This document shows positions 8,019 through 16,386 of a DNA stretch of 36,214 bases, piece after piece. The position numbers and the translations under genes are program-made. Origin of the DNA: CAMQRS01 sp964370645 (GTDB taxonomy: Bacteria; Bacillota_I; Bacilli_A; Erysipelotrichales; Erysipelotrichaceae); the NCBI GenBank assembly GCA_964370645.1, contig CAYJJS010000015.1, forward strand, positions 1 through 36,214, read 5' to 3'. Position 1 is the stretch's first letter. Every line of letters begins with the position of its first letter. The notes under the pieces were generated by a model. It did not search any database. It worked only from the letters and a program-made list of their open reading frames with translations, and was not told where the DNA came from.

Positions 8019-8852
8019 TTAGAAAGTTACAGCGTCTGAGTCTGTACAAGATCCCATCTTTTCGATAGCGTTAATACAATTCATATCTTCTTCACTGATT
8101 TCAAAATCAAAAATATTTAAGTTTTCAATGATACGTGCAGGAGTTACGGATTTTGTTAAAACGATAACGTCATTTTGAACAACCCAACGTAATACTAATT
8201 GAGAAATTGATTTATTGTACTTTTGTGCTAAAGCAATAAGTGTTTCATTTTTGAATACATCACCATTTGCTAAAGGTGTGTAAGCTTCAACAGCAATGTT
8301 GTGTTGTCTACAATAGTTAACAATGTCTTCGTGCATACAACCTGGGTGGAATTCAATTTGATTCACCATTGGCGTAATTGTTTGTGTTTTTTCCAAAGCT
8401 TTTAAATGGTTCACTTTAAAGTTTGAAACTCCAATCGCTTTTACCTTACCTTGCTTATATAAATCCTCTAAAGCTCTCCATGTCTCAGCATTTAATTCTT
8501 CACTATTTTCAAATTGTAACGCATTAGCAGGCCAATGAATAAGATATAAATCTAAATATCCAACTTGTAAGTCAGCAATTGTTTTTTCAAAAGCTGCCAT
8601 TGTCTTATCGTATCCTCTTTCACTGTTCCATACTTTACTTGTAATAAAAAACTCTTCTCTTGCTTTGTTTGAAGCAATAATTCCTTGTGCCACCTGTTGT
8701 TCATTACCATAAATAGCTGCAGCATCAATGTGTGTATATCCATTTAATAAAGCATGCTTTACTCCATCTACACATTCTTCTGGTTTACTCTTCCATGTCC
8801 CATACCCTACTACAGGAATTGTTGTGTTATTACTTAATGTTATTGATTTCAT
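8019..8852 (-). CDS. Aldo/keto reductase
   Basis: This is an NADPH-dependent carbonyl reductase of the AKR superfamily, close in type to the 2,5-diketogluconate reductase/YvgN group that reduces small aldehydes such as methylglyoxal. The 277 residues form a TIM barrel. The catalytic tetrad is visible as Asp43 and Tyr48 (HIDAAAIYGNE), Lys73 (ITSKVW) and His106 (LIHWP). The cofactor-side motif IGVSNF is also present. GGAGG lies 9 bases before the ATG. The natural substrate cannot be told from sequence. It is divergent from tspO and cotranscribed with the small membrane protein downstream. Confidence 0.93.
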   Translation of the reverse strand: MKSITLSNNTTIPVVGYGTWKSKPEECVDGVKHALLNGYTHIDAAAIYGNEQQVAQGIIASNKAREEFFITSKVWNSERGYDKTMAAFEKTIADLQVGYLDLYLIHWPANALQFENSEELNAETWRALEDLYKQGKVKAIGVSNFKVNHLKALEKTQTITPMVNQIEFHPGCMHEDIVNYCRQHNIAVEAYTPLANGDVFKNETLIALAQKYNKSISQLVLRWVVQNDVIVLTKSVTPARIIENLNIFDFEISEEDMNCINAIEKMGSCTDSDAVTF

Positions 8853-8874
8853 CTTTCTTTCCTCCGATACTGCA

Positions 8875-8883
8875 ATTTTAACA
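8875..8883 (-). promoter_or_regulatory. Possible extended -10 promoter for the aldo/keto reductase
   Basis: The minus strand reads TGTTAAAAT, an extended -10 element, 23 bases upstream of the ATG. No good -35 box is visible. The 72-base gap also has to hold the promoter of divergent tspO, which I could not place. Confidence 0.4.
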
Positions 8884-8924
8884 TAAAATGAAGAGAAGTG
8901 TACATACTACTTTTGAGGTGAATT

Positions 8925-9389
8925 ATGAGAAAGTGGTTAACATTATTAATAAGTATTACATTTGCTTTAGCCGTAGGATACTCTGCTTCATTGTTAACAC
9001 AAAATAGTATGGAAGTTTATAGTGAATTAAAACTTCCAATTGGGGCACCACCAGCAGAAACGTTTTCTATTGTTTGGTCAATCCTATATGTGTTGATGGG
9101 AGTGTCTTCTTATTTGGTGTATCGTGTGAATAACATATCAAGAAAATGTAATTTATGTATGTATGTAATTCAACTTGGAATTAATGCAAGTTGGACATTG
9201 GTTTTCTTTTTATTTCAAAATTATTTTTTAGCTATGTTAGTGTTAATGGCGCTAATTATTTTGGTCATTGCTATGATTGGTGGGTTCTTTGAATCCAGTT
9301 CTCTTGCAGCTTATTTGCAGTTTCCATATTTGGTGTGGTTGATTTATGCACTATATTTAAATGTGGGCATATTCTTTTTAAATATATAA
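8925..9389 (+). CDS. tspO: TspO/MBR family membrane protein
   Basis: This 154-residue, five-helix membrane protein belongs to the tryptophan-rich sensory protein/peripheral benzodiazepine receptor family. Members bind porphyrins and act in tetrapyrrole handling and oxidative-stress signalling; the exact function in bacteria is unsettled. The family signature is visible: LPIGAPPAETFSIVW followed by SILYVLMGVSSYLVY, and INASWTLVFF in helix four. GAGGTG precedes the ATG by 4 bases. fprA, an oxygen/NO-reducing flavoprotein, follows after 44 bases with no terminator between, so the pair may be one oxidative-stress unit. Confidence 0.9.
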   Translation: MRKWLTLLISITFALAVGYSASLLTQNSMEVYSELKLPIGAPPAETFSIVWSILYVLMGVSSYLVYRVNNISRKCNLCMYVIQLGINASWTLVFFLFQNYFLAMLVLMALIILVIAMIGGFFESSSLAAYLQFPYLVWLIYALYLNVGIFFLNI

Positions 9390-9433
9390 GTAAATTGATA
9401 TGATATCAGTGAATATTTGGGAGGAACTAAGTT

Positions 9434-10636
9434 ATGCAAAATGTAAGAAAATTAACACAGGACGTGTATTTTATTGGAGCGGAAGATGATCGTATTCAGC
9501 TGTTTGAAAATATGTTTCCACTAGAAAGAGGGGTATCTTATAATTCGTATTTAGTAATGGATGAAAAGACAATTGTTTTTGATACGGTAGATTATTCAGT
9601 GGGGTTACAGTTTATTGAAAATATAAAAAATGTACTGGGAGAGAAGCCATTAGATTATCTAGTGATAAGTCATATGGAACCAGATCATTGTGCTTATTTA
9701 CAACAAATCGTAAACCTGTATCCAGAAGTCACAATTGTAGGAAATACACAGACGTTTAAAATGATTGATCAATTTTTCGATGTACAACTAACTCATAAGT
9801 TAATCGTGAAAGAATATGATACGCTGTGCACAGGGGTGCATACCTTTACTTTTATAATGGCTCCTTTCGTACATTGGCCAGAAGTTATGGTTGCCTATGA
9901 TGCGTATGATAAAATTTTATATAGTGCAGATGCTTTTGGTACATTCAATACACTGGATGGTGCGGTGTTTGATGATGAGGTTTGCTTTGAAAAAGAGTAT
10001 ATGGATGAGGCTAGAAGATATTATACAAATATCGTCGGAAAGTATGGAATGCAAGTACAAACGTTACTGAAAAAAGCGAGTGCGCTGGATATACAAATGA
10101 TTGCTCCTTTACATGGTGTTGTATTTCGCAAAGAGATTCCTATGATCTTAGAAAAATATCAAAAATGGTCTACATACACGGCTGAAGAAAAGGGTGTGTT
10201 GATTGTATGTGGTTCTATTTATGGGAATACATTGCAAGCGATGAGAGGACTGGCATCGTGTTTACATGAGAAAGGAAACCATGCTGTGAAGCTAGTAAAT
10301 GTTTCTAGAACGCATCCTTCTTATATCATCGCGGATATGTTTAAGTATTCACATATAGTGTTTGCTACACCAACCTATAATGCTGGAGTGTTTCCTTTGA
10401 TGGAAACGCTACTACAAGATATGTGTATGCTACAAGTACAAAATAAAAAAATTGTATTAATAGATAATGGAACATGGGCTCCGTTAGCGAATACACAGAT
10501 GATTAAAAAATTAGGAAGTATGAAAAATATGGAATGCATTTATGATGCACAAAGTATAAAGTCGAGTTTGAAAGACATAAGTGTGCTTGAAAACATTGCG
10601 GATGCATTAATTACATCAATGAAAGACAATACCTAA
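9434..10636 (+). CDS. fprA: Flavodiiron protein (A-type flavoprotein)
   Basis: It reduces O2 to water and/or NO to N2O, protecting anaerobes. The 400 residues comprise a metallo-beta-lactamase-like diiron domain (1 to about 245) and a flavodoxin domain (about 250-400). Diiron ligands are visible as His80, Glu82, Asp84 and His85 in HMEPDHC, a further His in FVHWPE, Asp in SADAFGTF and His in APLHGVV. The FMN phosphate loop is CGSIYGNT. No rubredoxin or flavin reductase domain is fused, so electrons must come from a separate carrier. GGGAGG precedes the ATG. A terminator overlaps the stop codon. Confidence 0.95.
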   Translation: MQNVRKLTQDVYFIGAEDDRIQLFENMFPLERGVSYNSYLVMDEKTIVFDTVDYSVGLQFIENIKNVLGEKPLDYLVISHMEPDHCAYLQQIVNLYPEVTIVGNTQTFKMIDQFFDVQLTHKLIVKEYDTLCTGVHTFTFIMAPFVHWPEVMVAYDAYDKILYSADAFGTFNTLDGAVFDDEVCFEKEYMDEARRYYTNIVGKYGMQVQTLLKKASALDIQMIAPLHGVVFRKEIPMILEKYQKWSTYTAEEKGVLIVCGSIYGNTLQAMRGLASCLHEKGNHAVKLVNVSRTHPSYIIADMFKYSHIVFATPTYNAGVFPLMETLLQDMCMLQVQNKKIVLIDNGTWAPLANTQMIKKLGSMKNMECIYDAQSIKSSLKDISVLENIADALITSMKDNT

Positions 10637-10652
10637 AGGGTGTTGTTTTTTT
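10626..10652 (+). terminator. fprA terminator
   Basis: The 8-bp stem ACAATACC/GGTGTTGT, with a 5-base loop holding the stop codon, is followed by a run of T. Confidence 0.75.
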
Positions 10653-10671
10653 GTTGCATAAATCGCTTTTC

Positions 10672-10700
10672 TTGTAATAAAAAAAGGGTAGGTGTATACT
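10672..10700 (+). promoter_or_regulatory. Promoter of the Gfo/Idh/MocA pair
   Basis: TTGTAA (10672-10677) and TATACT (10695-10700) are 17 bases apart. The predicted transcript has a leader of about 45 bases ending in the ribosome site AAGGAGG. Confidence 0.6.
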
Positions 10701-10750
10701 GAAAATAAGAATAGCTTAGCACTACGTCATGTCAATAAAAGGAGGAACAC

Positions 10751-11785
10751 ATGGAAAAGAAATTGAGGGTAGCAGTGGTAGGAGCAGGGATTTATGGAAT
10801 TAATCATGTATATGCGCATATGAGTAATCCTAGGGCGGTATTGGTTGCAGTGTGTGATCGAAAAGAGGAAATACGTAAACAAATAGAAACAGACTTTAAA
10901 GTGAAAACGTATGAGGAGTTATCTGATTTATTGCAACAAGAAGAAGTAGATGCAGTATCGATTGCAACACCAGATGCATTTCATGTAGAACCTGCATTGT
11001 TGGCGATTGCACATGGTAAAGATATTTTAATAGAAAAGCCTCTGGCAACTAAGACAGAGGATGCATTAAAGATTATTGCAGCAGCAAAAGAAAAAGGGGT
11101 ACGTGTGGCACTGGATTACCATAAGCGATGGGATCCGGCGGCAATTAATGTGCGTAATGAGTTGCATAAGGCAGATAGTGGTAAAATTGTAAGAGGGTAT
11201 ATGAGTATGGATGACATCATAGATGTGCCAACAAAGTGGTTTAATTGGTCAGATAAGTCTTCCCCTGTGCATTTTTTAGGTACACATTGTTATGATCAAA
11301 TTCGTTGGTATACAGGGAGTGAGGTTGTTAAAGTATTTGCGGTAGGAACGAAGCGATTATTAAAAAGTATGGGAATTGATACGTATGACTCTATACAAAC
11401 TTTTCTTACAATGGATGATGGTTCTCATTGGACAGTAGAAAATTCATGGGTTTTGCCAAATGGATTCCCTAAAAATAATGGAGGACGTACAGAAATACTT
11501 TGTGATAATGCATATTTCCGATTGGATTCGCAAAATAGAGGGGTAGAAATATTCAATCAGGAAAAGGGAAGGACACCCAATTCATATTTTATCATTGATA
11601 ATAATGGAAAGCCTTATGGTTTTGGAATTCAACCAATCCATGATTTTGTAACGTGTATTTTAGATGAATTACCTTTTATTGCACAAGCAGAAGATGGTTT
11701 GCAAGCAGAGTTGATTGCGAATGCAGTACACGAAAGTGTAGTAAGTGGAAAAGAAGTTGTTTTGCAACAGATGAAAGGAGTTTAG
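10751..11785 (+). CDS. Gfo/Idh/MocA family oxidoreductase (first of two)
   Basis: This is an NAD(P)-dependent dehydrogenase of the glucose-fructose oxidoreductase/inositol dehydrogenase family, acting on sugars, sugar acids or inositols. Among 344 residues the N-terminal Rossmann fold shows GAGIYGINH, the conserved lysine motif is IEKPLAT near residue 97, and the second-domain motif GTHCYDQIRWY supplies the usual His and Asp. AAGGAGG precedes the ATG. The gene is followed by a paralog after one base. The substrate cannot be assigned: no kinase, isomerase or transporter of a sugar pathway is next to it. Confidence 0.9.
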   Translation: MEKKLRVAVVGAGIYGINHVYAHMSNPRAVLVAVCDRKEEIRKQIETDFKVKTYEELSDLLQQEEVDAVSIATPDAFHVEPALLAIAHGKDILIEKPLATKTEDALKIIAAAKEKGVRVALDYHKRWDPAAINVRNELHKADSGKIVRGYMSMDDIIDVPTKWFNWSDKSSPVHFLGTHCYDQIRWYTGSEVVKVFAVGTKRLLKSMGIDTYDSIQTFLTMDDGSHWTVENSWVLPNGFPKNNGGRTEILCDNAYFRLDSQNRGVEIFNQEKGRTPNSYFIIDNNGKPYGFGIQPIHDFVTCILDELPFIAQAEDGLQAELIANAVHESVVSGKEVVLQQMKGV

Positions 11786-11786
11786 T

Positions 11787-12731
11787 ATGATTCGTTATGG
11801 TATTTTAAGTACAGCATCGATTGTACCACGTTTCGTTCACGCACTACGTGAAACAGGTAGTGGTGAGGCAGTCGCTATTGCCTCAAGAAATGAGAAAAAA
11901 GCAAAAGAAAAAGCGAATGATTTAGGAATTGAAAAGGCGTATGCTAGCTATGAGGAGCTATTGGATGATGCATCGCTAGATGCGGTATATATTGCGATGA
12001 TCAATAGTGAACATTATAAATATGCATTACTGGCACTAGAAAAAGGGAAACATGTTGTATGTGAAAAACCATTCACACTAACATATAAGGAAGCAGTACA
12101 TTTGTTTGATGTTGCGAAAGAAAAACAATTATTTATTGTGGAAGCACAAAAGGTTGTATTTTTACCAGCTATGCAAGAAGTAAAGGATGTATTAGCTAGC
12201 AAAGTGTTAGGGAAGGTACAGTTTGTAGATTTAACAAGTTCTTGTGAACCTAGTTATAATCCTTGGGTACACGACGTGAAAAGTGGTGGAGGGGCATTGT
12301 ATGGAAATGCCAGTTATGGAGTGCATTTAATGCGCTACTTATTTGATTCACCCATAGAAGCCTATTCTGGGCTTTGCACTAGAGGGAACTCTAGTGCAGA
12401 TGAACAATGTGCGATAAATCTTCGATTAAAAGATGATGTTTTAGTGACGAGTAAGATTAGTACAAATGTATTGGCAATCAATCGAGCTCTTATATTTGCT
12501 GAACATGGTCACATTGAAATATTTGATTATTGGAAAGCGAGAGAAGCAACGATATATTTTAAAGATGGGACAAAGCAAGTTATTTCTCACCCTTGTAAAT
12601 ATGAGTTAGTGTATGAACTACAACACTTCAATGATTGTATTCTAAATAATGTGTTAGAAAGCCCAATCATGAGTAAAGAAATGACTTGTGAAAGTATTAA
12701 GGTCTTAGAAGCACTTCAAAAAATGATTTAG
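11787..12731 (+). CDS. Gfo/Idh/MocA family oxidoreductase (second of two)
   Basis: The 314-residue paralog of the preceding gene starts one base after its stop, with the ribosome site AAAGGAG inside the end of that gene, so translation is coupled. It keeps the catalytic-lysine motif CEKPFTLT near residue 93. In the second domain the motif is GGGALYGNASYGVH, where a tyrosine-type active site replaces the Asp/His pattern of the first protein. That pattern is seen in dihydrodiol/xylose dehydrogenase-like members. The two may act on successive or different substrates; this is inference only. Confidence 0.88.
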   Translation: MIRYGILSTASIVPRFVHALRETGSGEAVAIASRNEKKAKEKANDLGIEKAYASYEELLDDASLDAVYIAMINSEHYKYALLALEKGKHVVCEKPFTLTYKEAVHLFDVAKEKQLFIVEAQKVVFLPAMQEVKDVLASKVLGKVQFVDLTSSCEPSYNPWVHDVKSGGGALYGNASYGVHLMRYLFDSPIEAYSGLCTRGNSSADEQCAINLRLKDDVLVTSKISTNVLAINRALIFAEHGHIEIFDYWKAREATIYFKDGTKQVISHPCKYELVYELQHFNDCILNNVLESPIMSKEMTCESIKVLEALQKMI

Positions 12732-12776
12732 CAAATAACAAAGGCAAAGTGATTATTCACCTTGCCTTTGTTTGCT
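12732..12776. terminator. Bidirectional terminator between converging genes
   Basis: A stem of AACAAAGGCAA and TTGCCTTTGTT (12737-12772), with an inner GTGA/TCAC and outer GCAAA/TTTGC pairs, closes a TTAT loop. The stop of the HAD gene lies in the loop, so its last codons are part of the terminator. Confidence 0.8.
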
Positions 12777-13583
12777 TAAAAAGAAAGTATTTGCAACTTC
12801 TTCGATTGCACCTTCATTATTGGTTTTGTTACAGATGTGGTTTGCGTGTTGTTTTATTGCATCCACTGCATTTTGAACAGCGATACCCATACCGCTTTGT
12901 TTTATCAGTTCTAAATCGTTTAAATTATCCCCGACTCCAATGCATTCATTTAAGGTAGTTCCAACTAAGTTCGCAACAAAAGCAAGTCCACTTGCTTTAC
13001 TTGTGCCTAATAGGTTTACTTCTAAATAGCGATCACTAGAGTAAGACAAGGTTGTATGTCCTTGACATATAGTTTCTATGTCATCGTGAATGGACTGTAA
13101 ATAGGGCATATCTTTACGTTGTAGTAAAACCTTATAGATTGTTTTTGTGGTAAAGAAGGATGTGTCAAAGCAATCTTCTATATAGTCAGCACCTATATCA
13201 TCCATATAAGATTTTTCTACAGGATCCAATTCGTATGCGTAAATGGCATCAATGGTCATAAACTGAATGTTAATTTTATGTTTTTGACAATATTGAAGCA
13301 AATCTTCCATGATGTGTGAAGGTAGAGCATCGCAATGTAGTATTTCATCGTTTTCATTATCTACAACAATGGCACCATTTCCAAGTATGCTATACATTCC
13401 TTTATGATTAATATCGAGTAGTTTTGTAATATCGTCTAAACAACGATATCCTCTTCCACTACAAGGGACACAATGGATACCCATTGCAATAAGTTGTCGA
13501 ATTGCTTCTATATTGTTGTGGGGTATTTTTTTATGATCATCTAATAAAGTCTCATCTATATCAAAGGCTACTATTTTATACAT
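12753..13583 (-). CDS. Cof-type HAD superfamily phosphatase
   Basis: This is a cytoplasmic phosphatase of the HAD IIB (Cof) class that removes phosphate from small metabolites such as sugar phosphates or nucleotides. Of the 276 residues, the nucleophile motif is AFDIDETLL (Asp8 and Asp10), and the C-terminal motif GVGDNLNDLELI supplies the metal-binding acids; a class IIB cap lies between them. AGGAGG precedes the ATG. Such enzymes are promiscuous and the substrate cannot be told. Transcription seems to be single-gene. Confidence 0.9.
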   Translation of the reverse strand: MYKIVAFDIDETLLDDHKKIPHNNIEAIRQLIAMGIHCVPCSGRGYRCLDDITKLLDINHKGMYSILGNGAIVVDNENDEILHCDALPSHIMEDLLQYCQKHKINIQFMTIDAIYAYELDPVEKSYMDDIGADYIEDCFDTSFFTTKTIYKVLLQRKDMPYLQSIHDDIETICQGHTTLSYSSDRYLEVNLLGTSKASGLAFVANLVGTTLNECIGVGDNLNDLELIKQSGMGIAVQNAVDAIKQHANHICNKTNNEGAIEEVANTFFLSKQRQGE

Positions 13584-13605
13584 AATGATTCCTCCTATTG
13601 TACTC

Positions 13606-13614
13606 AGTATAGCA
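13606..13614 (-). promoter_or_regulatory. Extended -10 promoter of the HAD gene
   Basis: The minus strand reads TGCTATACT, an extended -10 box about 23 bases before the ATG. A consensus -35 is not seen, as is usual for extended -10 promoters. Confidence 0.5.
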
Positions 13615-13663
13615 TATTACTATGACTTATAATTACTATCTATCTTTTTTTTATATGATTTTG

Positions 13664-13669
13664 TATAAT
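13664..13669 (+). promoter_or_regulatory. -10 box for the gene at 13696
   Basis: A consensus TATAAT stands 26 bases before the ATG. The -35 region is a T-rich stretch without a clear hexamer. Confidence 0.5.
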
Positions 13670-13695
13670 AGAAGTAAGAAAAGAGGTAGCAAAAT

Positions 13696-14307
13696 ATGGA
13701 TCCAATTTTATATACAATTATTATCATTGTAGTATTCGCTATTGTTCTGTTTGTAGCGGTTACATTTGTGAAGAAGAAGTTATTAACGAATATGTTTACG
13801 TATATTAGTGAAAAAAAGTTTAAAGAATTCGAACAAGAAGTGGAAAAGGGGAGTGTTAAATTTTTGTTTTCCAGATATTATTTAGCTTATTTAAAAATGG
13901 AATCTAGTGTTATTGAGGGGAATAAAGGAAAAATAAATGATCGTTTCGATGAATTGTTAAATATGAATCTGACGAATAAACAAAGAGAAGAAGTTGTTAT
14001 GAAAGCTTTTAACTATTACTTAAGTGTTGAAAACAAAGTGAAGTGTAAAGAGTTACTAGAAACTATTAACCTAACAAATAATGTAAAGATGAAAGAAGAA
14101 GCAAATATGACATATGATATTTTCTTAATGAAAAGACACAATCATATTGAGTCGGTGTTAGAAAAGATGGAAGATATTGCAGAAGAAAATAGAGGGGTAT
14201 ATGAATACTTACTGAGTGTTCAATACAATAACAAGGGAGATAAGGAGAAGGCAAAGTACTATGGTGATTTAAGTAAGAAACATATGGAAATGCCAGTAAA
14301 TAAATAA
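13696..14307 (+). CDS. Membrane-anchored protein with helical repeat-like domain, unknown
   Basis: The 203-residue product has one strongly hydrophobic N-terminal segment (about residues 4-28) followed by Lys-Lys-Lys, so the rest is probably cytoplasmic. The soluble part is rich in Lys and Glu and predicted helical; segments such as EYLLSVQYNNKGDKEKAKYY look like degenerate TPR repeats, which bind other proteins. I do not recognise an enzyme motif. AAGAGGTAG provides the ribosome site. The stop codon lies inside a hairpin that directly precedes ispF. Confidence 0.8.
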   Translation: MDPILYTIIIIVVFAIVLFVAVTFVKKKLLTNMFTYISEKKFKEFEQEVEKGSVKFLFSRYYLAYLKMESSVIEGNKGKINDRFDELLNMNLTNKQREEVVMKAFNYYLSVENKVKCKELLETINLTNNVKMKEEANMTYDIFLMKRHNHIESVLEKMEDIAEENRGVYEYLLSVQYNNKGDKEKAKYYGDLSKKHMEMPVNK

Positions 14308-14329
14308 GCGTTGCTTATTTATTTTTATT
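14301..14329 (+). terminator. Hairpin between the unknown gene and ispF
   Basis: A 9-bp perfect stem TAAATAAGC/GCTTATTTA with a GTT loop is followed by TTTTTATT, which looks like an intrinsic terminator, although the stem has only two G-C pairs. ispF begins 5 bases after the T-rich tail, so the same hairpin lies in or next to its translation start. Confidence 0.6.
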
Positions 14330-14333
14330 GTGT

Positions 14334-14843
14334 ATGTTTCGAATAGGACAATCGAGTGATATTCATGCCTTTTGTGAGGGAGATACACTTATACTTGGTG
14401 GTGTAAGTATTCCCTATAATAAAGGTGTATTGGCACACAGTGATGGGGATGCTTTGTGCCATGCCGTAGCAGAATCCATATTGGGGGCGTTGGCGTTAAA
14501 AGATTTAGGGCACCACTTTCCAGATACAGACCCAAAGTATAAGGGAATGTGTAGTCTTAGTATTGTAGAAGAAGTATATAAATTGATGTGTACTAAGGGA
14601 TATAAGATTCAAAATATAGATGCATTAATTATGATTGAAAAACCTAAAATGGCACCATATATTCAGCAGATGATCACAAACGTTGCAAGAGTACTTCACT
14701 GTAGTGAAACACAAGTGAATATTAAAGCGACTCGTGGTGAAAAAATAGGTTTTGTGGGAAGAGAAGAGGGTGTATTAGCACAGTGTGTGTGTTTGCTTAT
14801 TAAAGATGAAAAAAGTACGCAGAACATAGAAGAAGTGGTATAA
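14334..14843 (+). CDS. ispF: 2-C-methyl-D-erythritol 2,4-cyclodiphosphate synthase
   Basis: It catalyses the ring-forming step of the non-mevalonate (MEP) isoprenoid pathway. The 169 residues carry the metal ligands Asp9 and His11 (GQSSDIHAF) and His43 (HSDGDALCHA), the motif GHHFPDTDPKYKG and the C-terminal KATRGEKIGFVGREEG. There is a short extra tail (KSTQNIEEVV) past the usual end. The start at 14334 matches the family N-terminus MFRIG; a TTG six bases earlier is the alternative. Neither has a Shine-Dalgarno sequence. ispD, the usual partner, is not adjacent, while gltX follows as in Bacillus. Confidence 0.93.
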   Translation: MFRIGQSSDIHAFCEGDTLILGGVSIPYNKGVLAHSDGDALCHAVAESILGALALKDLGHHFPDTDPKYKGMCSLSIVEEVYKLMCTKGYKIQNIDALIMIEKPKMAPYIQQMITNVARVLHCSETQVNIKATRGEKIGFVGREEGVLAQCVCLLIKDEKSTQNIEEVV

Positions 14844-14844
14844 T
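14836..14844 (+). promoter_or_regulatory. Extended -10 promoter of gltX
   Basis: TGGTATAAT is a perfect extended -10 element overlapping the ispF stop codon, 30 bases before the gltX ATG. It would allow gltX to be transcribed independently of ispF. Confidence 0.6.
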
Positions 14845-14874
14845 GAATACGCGAAAAAGAATGGAGATATAAAT

Positions 14875-16308
14875 ATGAATAAAGTAAGAGTACGTTATGC
14901 ACCTAGTCCAACGGGACATTTACATATAGGTGGAGCTAGAACAGCATTGTTTAATTATTTGTTTGCGAAACACCATGGTGGTGATTTTATCGTCAGAATT
15001 GAAGATACAGATATTGAAAGAAATATAGAAGGCGGGGAGCAAGAACAACTGGAAGGGTTGGCTTGGTTACAAATGTTGCCAGATGAAAGTCCAACCAATC
15101 CAAATCCAGAATGTGGTCCATATCGTCAAATGGAGGCGTTAGATATTTATCATAATGTAGTAAATACATTAATTGAAAAAGGGTTTGCTTATAAGTGTTA
15201 TTGTACATCTGAAGAATTAGCACAAGAAAAAGAACGTCAAGAAGGATTGGGGTTTGCTCCTAAGTACAATCGTAAATGTACAAGTTTAAGCAAAGAAGAG
15301 ATCGCTGAAAAAGAAGCAGAAGGCGCAGAGTATGTGATTCGTGTTAGAGTGCCAGAACAAATAACTTATACTTTTAAAGATATGATTCGTGGCGAGGTAA
15401 GTTTTGAATCAAAAGATATTGGGGATTGGGTTATTGTGAAAAGTAATGGAATTCCTACTTATAATTTTGCAGTTGTTGTAGATGATTATCGAATGAAAAT
15501 TTCTCATGTGTTTAGAGGAGAAGAACATCTATCAAACACACCAAAACAATTAATGATTTATGAAATGATGGGGTGGGATGCACCAACCTTCGGACATATG
15601 ACATTAATTGTAAATGAAGCCCGTAAAAAGTTAAGTAAACGTGATGAAAGTATCATGCAGTTTGTTTCTCAATACAAAGAAGAAGGATATTTGCCAGAGG
15701 CAATGTTTAACTTCTTATCACTTTTAGGGTGGTCACCAGAAGGAGAGGAAGAGATTTTTTCACACGAGACACTGGTGGAAATATTTGATGAGAATCGCCT
15801 TTCGAAATCACCAAGTATGTTTGATAAAAATAAATTGATTTGGGTAAACAATACATATATTAAGGCGACACCATTAGAGGATGTTATAGCATTAGCAAAG
15901 CCGTTCTTAGTAGCTGCTTATGATTGTAGTGATAAGAGTGATGCATTCTTAGATAAGGTGATTGCGTTATACCATGATCAAATGTCATATGGGAAAGAAA
16001 TTGTTGAATTGACATCTTTATTCTTTAAAGAAGAGTTTGTTTATGATGAGGCTTGTAAAGAAGTAATGGCGTGGGAAACAACACCAGTTGTGAAAGAAGT
16101 GTTCGCAAAACAATTAGCATCTTTAGAAGAGTGGAATACAGATACAATTCGTGCAGCATTTAAAGCAACACAAAAAGAGAGTGGTATTAAAGGGAAACCT
16201 CTATTCATGGGATTGCGAGTTGCAATCACAGCACAAGAGCATGGGCCAGATCTAATGAGCACCATTGAAGTGTTAGGAAAAGAAGTTGTAATGGAACGAT
16301 TGAAATAA
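14875..16308 (+). CDS. gltX: Glutamyl-tRNA synthetase
   Basis: This class I synthetase charges tRNA-Glu. The 477 residues match the family length. The HIGH motif is HLHIG at about 15-19, and the KMSKS counterpart is KKLSKRDES near residue 250. A zinc site like that of the E. coli enzyme is visible as CYC and a later YNRKC near residues 100-135. GGAG stands 9 bases before the ATG. Whether it also mischarges tRNA-Gln, as in many Firmicutes that use GatCAB, cannot be told here. A short hairpin terminator follows. Confidence 0.96.
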   Translation: MNKVRVRYAPSPTGHLHIGGARTALFNYLFAKHHGGDFIVRIEDTDIERNIEGGEQEQLEGLAWLQMLPDESPTNPNPECGPYRQMEALDIYHNVVNTLIEKGFAYKCYCTSEELAQEKERQEGLGFAPKYNRKCTSLSKEEIAEKEAEGAEYVIRVRVPEQITYTFKDMIRGEVSFESKDIGDWVIVKSNGIPTYNFAVVVDDYRMKISHVFRGEEHLSNTPKQLMIYEMMGWDAPTFGHMTLIVNEARKKLSKRDESIMQFVSQYKEEGYLPEAMFNFLSLLGWSPEGEEEIFSHETLVEIFDENRLSKSPSMFDKNKLIWVNNTYIKATPLEDVIALAKPFLVAAYDCSDKSDAFLDKVIALYHDQMSYGKEIVELTSLFFKEEFVYDEACKEVMAWETTPVVKEVFAKQLASLEEWNTDTIRAAFKATQKESGIKGKPLFMGLRVAITAQEHGPDLMSTIEVLGKEVVMERLK

Positions 16309-16330
16309 GGAAGCAACAGCTTCCTTTTAT
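16307..16330 (+). terminator. gltX terminator
   Basis: An 8-bp stem AAGGAAGC/GCTTCCTT with AACA loop is followed by a short T-rich tail. It overlaps the stop codon. Confidence 0.7.
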
Positions 16331-16331
16331 A

Positions 16332-16360
16332 TTGCATTGTCGAAAGAAGTGAAGTAAAAT
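16332..16360 (+). promoter_or_regulatory. Promoter of the MATE gene
   Basis: TTGCAT (16332-16337) and TAAAAT (16355-16360) are 17 bases apart, directly after the gltX terminator and 27 bases before the ATG. Confidence 0.6.
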
Positions 16361-16386
16361 GACTAGGTTAAAGTGGAGGTGTTTAT

